DNA of 64,000 bases from Liolophura sinensis. Taxonomy: Eukaryota; Mollusca; Polyplacophora; Chitonida; Chitonidae. Shown here piece by piece: positions 56,701 to 64,000 of the stretch (positions are counted from its first letter, which is position 1; each line of letters begins with the position of its first letter). Both the position numbers and the translations under genes were made by a program. The notes below the pieces were generated by a model. The model was not told the DNA's origin. It did not search any database and saw nothing but the letters and a program-made list of their open reading frames with translations. The DNA is taken from NCBI RefSeq assembly GCF_032854445.1, contig NC_088305.1, forward strand, positions 13,087,606-13,151,605, read 5' to 3'.

Positions 56701-59051
56701 AGATCTACTTAAACGATGTTAGTGTAGTCAGTTTTATGAGTGGAAGAAACCAGAATGAGAACATCATCAGGATTAGAAACTTAACCTATGAGCAGTTTCA
56801 CCCTATTGCAGAATGATTTCCTGTCAGGCTAATCAAATTATGAGTGGCAATGAACGAAGCAGTTGGTTGTTCAACACCAGCTAATGTAGCCATCAAACTA
56901 ATGTCACAGGTTTTCACAAATACACCACTGGTAAAAATAAATAAAGCTTGAGTTTAACTGAATGGGAAAAAAAATGAATGTTAACTCCTTGAAATTTGAT
57001 TTAAAATTTTGGCAAGGTCCTCAAATTCTCCATCACAAGCTTCGAGGTACGGCATGCAGAGAAGACACACCCTTAAAGTGACCTGGAGTCAGACAAGGTA
57101 TGAACTGAGCTGGCAGGTGATTGCCGATCTGTAATCCTCGTGGCACCCGTTTGTGTTACAGAATTCTGAATTGTTCTGAATTGTCCTGAATACGCAAGTA
57201 ATAACACTTGGAAGTGAAAACCCAGACTTTCCTCTTTAGTGGACAATAATGCCCTTTGGCTTTGTATCTCTACAAGTCCTCCATCACCACAATGTGTCTT
57301 GGAAGAAAGTTGGTCCAAATTTTCTCAATCTGTGGCATTCTTTTCTGACGATGTGTGTAACACGACAGTGTCCTGCACTGTGTTACAGTAGTGACAAATA
57401 ATACATGGGCAAGGCACGATTGCGAAATCAGCTGTGGAATAAAGCAATTGTCTCCAATGGCCTGTGTTGTAAACATGGCTGTGACGCCACACAGTCCAGG
57501 CAAGGATCACTGTAATAGTGAAGCCGATCTTCTGATGTTTGATCACCAAATTTGATCTATTGTTGATCGGGATCTATTTGAGAAACATCATACCACCTGA
57601 TGTTGGGTGCCGGGGATCTACTTCAAACATTATTTGGGGCAGTGTACTTGTACTGAATATTAATCAAATATTCTGACAATGTTATTAAATCTTATCATTA
57701 AGCCCCCGTCATGACATTATGCTCAAACTATCATCTCTGTATGACGGCTAGACAAAACATGTACACTGATCATGACAATCGATTTGATCAACGAAGGCCA
57801 CTGGTCTCATCCCGTTGGGATACAGTCGGTATATCACATACTAACCACCAGGCCACAATAGATGTGGGATTTAAAGTTAGGAAGCGGCTGTACTTGTAAT
57901 GTACACCACCAGATATAAAGCTGCACCTGACATCAGCACGAACTGAAGAAACACCCTAACCTTCCAAACTAATGGTCAAGGACCACACAGTATTACGGTG
58001 GGAGGAAACCATCTGCAGGTTCTGGAAGACCCTGCCACACTCAAACGGTGAGGAAGCCAGCATAAGCTGGGCCTGAACTCAAAGCAACCACATTGAGGAG
58101 AGGCTTCGGAGCCATTGTCCTCCACTGGCATGCCAACCATTTGGCCATAGAGACCCCCCAGAAACCAACGAGGATTAAGGCGCTGATATGGATCAGCTTA
58201 TACGAGACAAGGTACAGTAACTGAGGAAGCTTGAGTATCGTACGTTACCACCTGATCTCAACAAAATAACTTACCATTTTCATTTAAACTAGTGCTGCTG
58301 GCCCCTCTTGACGGTGGAGGGGGTGGCTTGGAACCCATGTTTCGTATAGGAGGGGGAGGGGCAGCATGTGGGGGAGGGGGTGGGGGCGCCCCAGGTCCTC
58401 TAGCTGGAGGAGGGGGAGGCTTAGCAGCTGGGGGGCCCCGCCCAGTCGACCCGGCAGACACTGTCCTCTGTGGTGGAGGGGGAGGGGCACTCCGGTTGTT
58501 AGGAGGAGGGGGTGGAGCTTGTGAGCGTGTTGGCCCTGTGGGGAAGCGCCCACCCGACACGCCAGGAGGAGGCCCAGGGTGAGCTGGGGGAGGGGGTAAG
58601 GGCCGCGTGGATATGGTCTTTGCGTTCATACTGTTCTTGTTCAGATTCACACTTGGCGGTCGGCTATTGGTTTCGTTCTCTGCTGTCACAGAGGGTGGCG
58701 GCCTGCTGGGTGGGGGAGGAGGGGGTCCTCCCGGAGCACGTCTGGCGTTGGGAGGCGGGGGTCGGTTAGCTACTCTCCCTGGAGGTGGGGGAGGAGGTGC
58801 ACCATGGTTGGATCGAGAGTCAATGTTATTAGAGTTGTGATTGCCGTTTTCCGATCCAAAACGATTGCCGACAGCAGGAGCACCGTACTTGGTCACTGGC
58901 TTATTAGAATTGGGCGGGGGTGGAGGAGGCCCGTTACTTGCGGCTACTGGCCCGTTGCTGATCTGTCTGTTCGTCACCGGCTTGTTAGAGCCGTAACCAC
59001 CAGCTGGTCCAGCACGATTTGCCCCTGGAGGTTTTAATGGTTGTGGCGGAG
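53697..59051 (-). CDS. WIPF1: WASP-interacting protein (WIPF/verprolin), 3' part, three exons
   Basis: Minus-strand exons 59051-58275, 55419-55312 and 53743-53697 chain in phase 1 at both junctions: ...S-L-N-E-N-D-F-E-S-R-F-K-F-H..., then N-A-Q-G-S-S-R-R-G and proline-rich end. The product is the C-terminal 310 residues of a verprolin/WIP protein; these bind WASP/N-WASP through the ESRFxFH...LPPPE motif, profilin and SH3 domains through poly-proline, and with an N-terminal WH2 domain bind actin. The WH2 exons are not in the window or were not found. Vertebrates have three paralogues (WIPF1-3), so this is best called a co-orthologue; the symbol is by neighbourhood and similarity. Confidence 0.9.
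53805..53910 (+). repeat. 41-bp tandem repeat next to the WIPF terminal exon
   Basis: Three units containing GAAATTTCCAAGCTTTTTGC and GGAGAAAC; about 60 bp upstream (in gene sense) of the terminal exon acceptor. Confidence 0.85.
54380..55311 (-). repeat. 63-bp minisatellite carrying duplicated 5' splice sites
   Basis: 14 units of 63 bp (one with a 2-bp deletion near 54955) follow the WIPF WASP-binding exon without a gap. Each unit copies the exon end (CCCAGAATAGATCAAG against CCCAGAAATGCTCAAG in the exon), the donor GTGAGT and about 40 bp of intron. Donor boundaries after the real 55312 include 55249, 55186, 55123, 55060 (GT lost), 54997 and 54936, ending at 54432. Units are 21 codons long, stop-free and in frame with the exon until the 2-bp deletion. 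Confidence 0.95.
55312..55419 (-). CDS. WIPF1: WIPF WASP-binding exon
   Basis: 108 nt, acceptor TTTCTCTTTCAG|AT, donor CTCAAG|GTGAGT. Encodes (D)F-E-S-R-F-K-F-H-E-V-N-T-L-P-P-P-E-T-F and then T-K-T-Y-P-S, matching the WASP EVH1-binding segment of WIP (ESRFYFH...LPPPEPY...TKSYPS). This is the functional hallmark of the family. The end of this exon and its donor are copied 14 times in the minisatellite immediately downstream. Confidence 0.95.
55570..55788 (+). mobile_element. SINE family A with internal deletion
   Basis: Head GGGGTCTCCGTGGCTCACTT and core present; the ATAATGCTGGCCGCC to GTGAAATA segment is missing before the tail. Located in the WIPF intron. Confidence 0.9.
56170..56752 (+). 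repeat. 130-bp tandem repeat in the WIPF intron
   Basis: About 4.6 units, with ATGCTCAAGG at 56176, 56301, 56431 and 56561 and a variant at 56690. Each holds AGTCAGTTTTATGAGTGGAA and GGCAAGTAACTGACT. A related single stretch occurs at 47690-47780, so the unit derives from a dispersed element. Confidence 0.9.
57985..58164 (-). mobile_element. SINE family A, 3'-truncated
   Basis: Reverse copy lacking the tail half: TTACGGTGGGAGGAAACCAT to GGCCATAGAGACCCCCC. Just downstream (gene sense) of the WIPF proline-rich exon. Confidence 0.85.
58275..59051 (-). CDS. WIPF1: WIPF proline-rich exon
   Basis: About 259 codons. The acceptor TTCTTACAG|CT is at 59052/59051 and the donor AATG|GTAAGT at 58275/58274, phase 1 at both ends. 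It is rich in proline and glycine with repeated APPPPP-type profilin/SH3 motifs (GAPPPPPPG, QAPPPPPN, SAPPPPPQ, KPPPPP) separated by serine/asparagine linkers, including a N-rich stretch. This is the central region of WIP proteins. No globular domain is seen. The G-rich plus strand gives misleading long open frames opposite to it. Confidence 0.9.
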
Positions 59052-59859
59052 CTGTAAGAACAAAAAGAGAAAGGTAAGTTCATGTTGAATTGGTCTTTTC
59101 ATTACCTGGGTACATGACAGGTGTTTTATGTGACATTTTACTCCAGATTCAGTGCGGGATTATTAGTGCCGGATACTAACCTCATTTGCTTGCCCAGATA
59201 CGTCAGCAGACAAGTCTCTTAACAAAGCCACAGCTGAACCAGCAAAAGCTAGAAAGTAGATTTGAACTTGTAGACCTAATTGGTCAAGGTGCCATAAATG
59301 CTTTGAAGAATCGAGATTAACAATGACACCTCCAATCTCTATTTAGATAACATCACCTTTAATTCTCAGTTTTAATCTGAGCCCGCTCTTTATGTAGCCC
59401 CATGTCTGAACCCAGGGATCAACATTGACCATAAAATGTCACAGGACTAACTCGGCCAATGGGCTTTGAAAACTACAGGTCCTCCTCAATACTAGCTGGT
59501 ATTTTTGTTATAAATACAGAAATTACTATGAAACTGTTCTCTAAGACTTATTTTCATCTTAATGCATAGTATCTAGTGGGAGCCACAGTGGTGATTGCTT
59601 CCTGAAAAATGTAGGTATGTTGACTGGTATCAAACTATGTAAATCACAGGCAATACTTAAACTGGGACGGCGCAGCGAAAACACCACTGGCCTTAGACCA
59701 ATGGACCAGTTTTACATGTTTATCATGATCCCTGCAATCTCCAGTATGTAAAAAACACTCTTTGAACTCCAACCACGTCTGATTCTCTGGGACAACACTT
59801 GAAACCTTACTACATGACTACATGGAAAAAAAAATACCTACTGTATCCAAGTCAGGAAG

Positions 59860-60112
59860 AGGATTTATTTATTTATTTATCTGATTGGTGTTTTATGCCG
59901 TACTCAAGAATATTTCACTTATACAATGGCGGCCAGCATTATGGTGGGAGGAAACCGGGCAGAGCCCGGGGGAAACCCACGACCATCCGCAGGTTGCTGC
60001 TAGACCTTCCTACGTACGGCCGGAGAGGAAGCCAGCATGAGCTGGACTTGAACTCACAGCGACTGCATTGGTGAGAGGCTCCTGGGGGCTAACCAACTGG
60101 AGGCCCCAGTCA
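59860..60112 (-). mobile_element. SINE family A, nearly full length
   Basis: Reverse copy from TTTATTTATTTATCTGATTG to CTAACCAACTGGAGGCCCC; a few bases of the region between B box and head are missing. In the WIPF intron. Confidence 0.92.
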
Positions 60113-60739
60113 GGAAGGGGAGTTAACCCACAAGTCATACCAACTCCAATTCTCTGGGTCATTTTAGATCAGTGAATCGGGGCTGGAACAGTGTACCCAT
60201 GTAGTCTGACGCAGCTTGGTGCAATACACAAATTTCACATCAATAGGAGGGACTTCTGTTATCACAGCCATGGTATTTTAAGTCTAATTTCCCAAGTACA
60301 CTTCATGTACAAGTATACGAGATAAATGTACATAGATATATACTGTACATTTCCAAGACAGGGGACTGAACCATGAGTGAGTTCAATGTACACAGGTGAG
60401 TTGACTGAACCATGAGTTATGTTCCGAACAAATTTTCTTTCTATAAATACAAATACCACCGTCGAAATCTCTCATGAAAACTGCCAGGTGTACTGCCACA
60501 ACCACATATCACCTGGACATCACCTGATACGTGTAAATGTACATACTGATGTATCTACATGCTCATGTTTAACCTGTCCCCTCTACAGCTGTTCCTACAT
60601 GTACCTGTTATGAGGACCATTAGTCATGAATTCTGGGCTGTTGTAAACATGTACCTGCACAGGTGTTTATACAATCCATACGCTGTAATCAATATCATAC
60701 AGGCACACATGCATATAATGTTACAATGTTCTCGGGAAA

Positions 60740-60766
60740 TGTATATATATATATATATATATATAT
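60740..60766. repeat. (AT)n microsatellite
   Basis: Pure AT dinucleotide run in the WIPF intron. Confidence 0.95.
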
Positions 60767-60965
60767 TATACATACGTCTTCTGAATTGTCAGTGCATTGA
60801 ATAAACCTGCACGCTATCAAAAAACCTGTATCACATAAATGAACACCACTAGTTCACAGTCCTGAACTGTCACATAAATAAGCAGCAGACAGTTGTCCTG
60901 AACTATCCCAGTACTGCACAGTTCTCAACTATCACATAAATGATCAGCAGACCACTGGATCAAAC

Positions 60966-62930
60966 TATCACAGAGCCTGCCACACACATTACACACATGT
61001 ACATCTTTATGATCAGAGCCTGCCACACACATTACACACATATACATCTTTATGATCAGAGCCTGCCACACACATTACACACATATACATCTTTATGATC
61101 AGAGCCTGCCACACACATTACACACATGTACATCTTTATGATCAGAGCCTGCCACACACATTACACACACATACATCTTTATGATCAGAGCCTGCCACAC
61201 ACATTACACACATGTACATCTTTATGATCAGAGCCTGCCACACACATTACACACATATACATCTTTATGATCAGAGCCTGCCACACACATTACACACATG
61301 TACATCTTTATGATCAGAGCCTGCCACACACATTACACACATGTACATCTTTATGGTCAGAGCCTGCCACACATATTACACACATCTACATCTTTATGAT
61401 CAGAGCCTGCCACACACATTACACACATGTACATCTTTACGATCAGAGCCTGCCACACACATTACACACATGTACATCTTTACGATCAGAGCCTGCCACA
61501 CACATTACACACACATACATCTTTATGATCAGAGCCTGCCACACACATTACACACATATACATCTTTATGATCAGAGCCTGCCACACACATTACACACAT
61601 GTACATCTTTACGATCAGAGCCTGCCACACACATTACACACATGTACATCTTTACGATCAGAGCCTGCCACACACATTACACACACATACATCTTTATGA
61701 TCAGAGCCTGCCACACACATTACACACATGTACATCTTTACGATCAGAGCCTGCCACACACATTACACACATGTACATCTTTACGATCAGAGCCTGCCAC
61801 ACACATTACACACATGTACATCTTTACGATCAGAGCCTGCCACACACATTACACACATGTACATCTTTACGATCAGAGCCTGCCACACACATTACATACA
61901 TGTACATCTTTATGATCAGAGCCTGCCACACACATTACACACATGTACATCTTTACGATCAGAGCCTGCCACACACATTACACACATGTACATCTTTACG
62001 ATCAGAGCCTGCCACACACATTACACACATGTACATCTTTACGATCAGAGCCTGCCACACACATTACGCACATGTACATCTTTACGACCAGAGCCTGCCA
62101 CACACATTACGCACATGTACATCTTTACGATCAGAGCCTGCCACACACATTACACACATGTACATCTTTACGATCAGAGCCTGCCACACACATTACACAC
62201 ATGTACATCTTTACGATCAGAGCCTGCCACACACATTACGCACATGTACATCTTTACGATCAGAGCTGCCACACACATTACACACATGTACATCTTTACG
62301 ATCAGAGCCTGCCACACACATTACGCACATGTACATCTTTATGATCAGAGCCTGCCACACACATTACGCACATGTACATCTTTACGATCAGAGCCTGCCA
62401 CACACATTACGCACATGTACATCTTTACGATCAGAGCCTGCCACACACATTACACACATGTACATCTTTACGATTAGAGCCTGCCACACACATTACGCAC
62501 ATGTACATCTTTACGATCAGAGCCTGCCACACACATTACACACACATACATCTTTACGATCAGAGCCTGCCACACACATTACACACATGTACATCTTTAC
62601 GATCAGAGCCTACCACACACATTACACACACATACATCTTTATGAGCAGAGCCTGCCACACACATTACACACACGTACATCTTTATGATCAGAGCCTGCC
62701 ACACACATTACACACACATACATCTTTATGATCAGAGCCTGCCACACACATTACATACATGTACATCTTTATGATCAGAGCCTGCCACACACATTACACA
62801 CATGTACATCTTATGATCAGAGCCTGCCACACACATTACATACACGTACATCTTTATGATCAGAGCCTGCCACACACATTACACACATGTACATCTTTAT
62901 GATCAGAGCCTGCCACAAACAGTACATGCA
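60966..62930 (+). repeat. 43-bp minisatellite, about 45 copies
   Basis: Unit begins GATCAGAGCCTGCCACACAC and ends with ACATCTTTAT or ACATCTTTAC. All copies are direct and contiguous, with substitutions such as TACACA/TACGCA, and one 1-bp deletion near 62266. Because 43 is not a multiple of three and the unit has no stop in any plus frame, it produces a spurious 473-codon open frame. It lies within the WIPF intron, antisense to the gene. No spacers, so not CRISPR-like. Confidence 0.95.
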
Positions 62931-63684
62931 TTTACCACTTTATTCACCTAAAGTTTAGCATTTTTCAAGTGACACATTTGGCTTCTTTATAATTGGCTCA
63001 TCGGCTTTCGAGTTTTTTGTGATTTAACTAATTTCTTATCGAAAAAAGACTCTGTATCGTTATACAGGCTTTTTGTGCTTATATGAAAGTGCATTTTTGC
63101 ATAACTAGGTGAAATGAGCAATGTGTCGCAATTTTAAGCACTTCCCCACTGGTAAGCAATTTTAGAGATAAACAATTTTGCCACACATCCTGCAATTTCA
63201 CACAAATGGTCATAGCTATATGTGTCGACTAGTGTGAGGCTCAGGCAATGCAAACGCACTGATATGCTATCACACTTCCTACAATGGTACGAGAATGGGT
63301 AACAGAACCAGCCTCTACAACCTTAATGTCATCAACACACAGATCGCATACTATACCAAGGGAGAGGTCAAATCACAGAAGTAAAGTTTACTAAAGGTTG
63401 ACAACAAACACCACAAACCTACACGCCCTACCCTTTAATAGGAACTACTGCATTATGGCAGTTTGGGGTTGTAATATGTACCCAGTGTCCTCAACTTAAA
63501 GGAGACAGATCCCACAGCAGTTCCCAAACCTGTTCCTGGTGAAGCGTATATTATTTAATCTCTCTTATGTACTGAGAGTCTATGTTTAAACAAGAGCACT
63601 GCACCTGCATGGTCTTACACTTAGGTCATCCAATTATAACTGAAGACCAGCTATATTTACATACATGTATCATTACAACCGGTA

Positions 63685-64000
63685 TACCGTATTTACCTAA
63701 TTATTGCACATACAATATACCGTATTTACCTAATTATGGCACATACAATATACCTTGTTTACCTTATTATGGCACATACAATATACTGTGTTTACCTAAT
63801 TATGGCACATACAATATACCGTGTTTACCTAATTATGGCACATACAATATACTGTGTTTACCTAATTATCGAATATACAATATACTGTATTTACCTAATC
63901 ATCACACATAGCATGCACTGTATTTACCTAATTATCACACATAACATGCACACAATTTACTTAATTATCACACATAACATGCACCAAATTTACCTAACTA
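63685..64000 (+). repeat. 33-bp minisatellite reaching the window edge
   Basis: About ten units of CGTATTTACCTAATTATGGC plus ACATACAATATAC, degenerating toward the right edge (ATCACACATAACATGCAC). Continues beyond the window. Confidence 0.9.

Larger units (their letters stand above)
59052..64000 (-). other. WIPF intron, open at the right edge
   Basis: No WH2-type (LLxxI...LKK) coding segment was recognised on the minus strand. The stretch is filled by a SINE, the 43-bp array, the 33-bp array and AT-rich DNA. Confidence 0.6.

Noticed and set aside
58292-58840. Glycine-rich open frames on the plus strand
   Set aside because: Antisense shadow of the proline-rich WIPF exon.
61267-62688. 473-codon open frame rich in His and Thr
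   Set aside because: Product of the 43-bp tandem repeat, which has no stop in any plus frame; no start context, splice or family evidence.
60966-62930. CRISPR-like appearance of a long regular array
   Set aside because: Units are contiguous with no unique spacers, in a eukaryotic intron.

Overview
This is a eukaryotic, metazoan window: AT-rich DNA with spliced genes (consensus GT..AG introns, 14 coding exons chained in phase in one gene), dense tRNA-derived SINEs, palindromic MITE-like elements and many minisatellites. Two vertebrate-recognisable genes are present. The SINE with a (AAAT)n tail and the abundance of ACATGTA-type words suggest a marine invertebrate, probably a lophotrochozoan (mollusc or brachiopod like). 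That placement is inference; no species is claimed.

Layout. 1-22.0 kb: no protein-coding exon found. It holds repeats, a possible promoter-like segment with an E-box (about 5.2 kb) and a good candidate 5' untranslated exon (7655-7760). 22,100-40,808 (+): GPR155/LYCHOS, the lysosomal PIN-transporter/GPCR/DEP cholesterol sensor, in 14 coding exons that chain without a frame break into about 921 residues; alternative C-terminal exons may lie at 41.9, 47.1 and 48.2 kb. 40.8-53.7 kb: intergenic and 3' UTR sequence with MITEs, SINEs and small arrays. 53,697-59,051 (-): the last three coding exons of a WASP-interacting protein (WIPF/verprolin) gene: a proline-rich exon, the WASP-binding exon and a short terminal exon. 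Its 5' exons, including the WH2 domain, lie beyond the right edge or were not found. 59.05-64 kb: intron of that gene, carrying a 2-kb array of a 43-bp unit.

The two genes are convergent (tail to tail). To my knowledge GPR155 and WIPF1 are also neighbours on human 2q31, so this looks like an old linkage. LYCHOS acts on lysosomes in cholesterol-to-mTORC1 signalling, and WIP chaperones WASP in actin assembly; no direct joint function is visible.

The most unusual feature is a 63-bp minisatellite just downstream of the WASP-binding exon of WIPF. It has amplified the end of the exon together with its 5' splice site, giving 14 further donor-like sites, most of them intact and initially in the same reading frame. 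Two other arrays in GPR155 introns repeat acceptor-like (21 bp) and donor-like (19 bp) words, and another array abuts a real acceptor.
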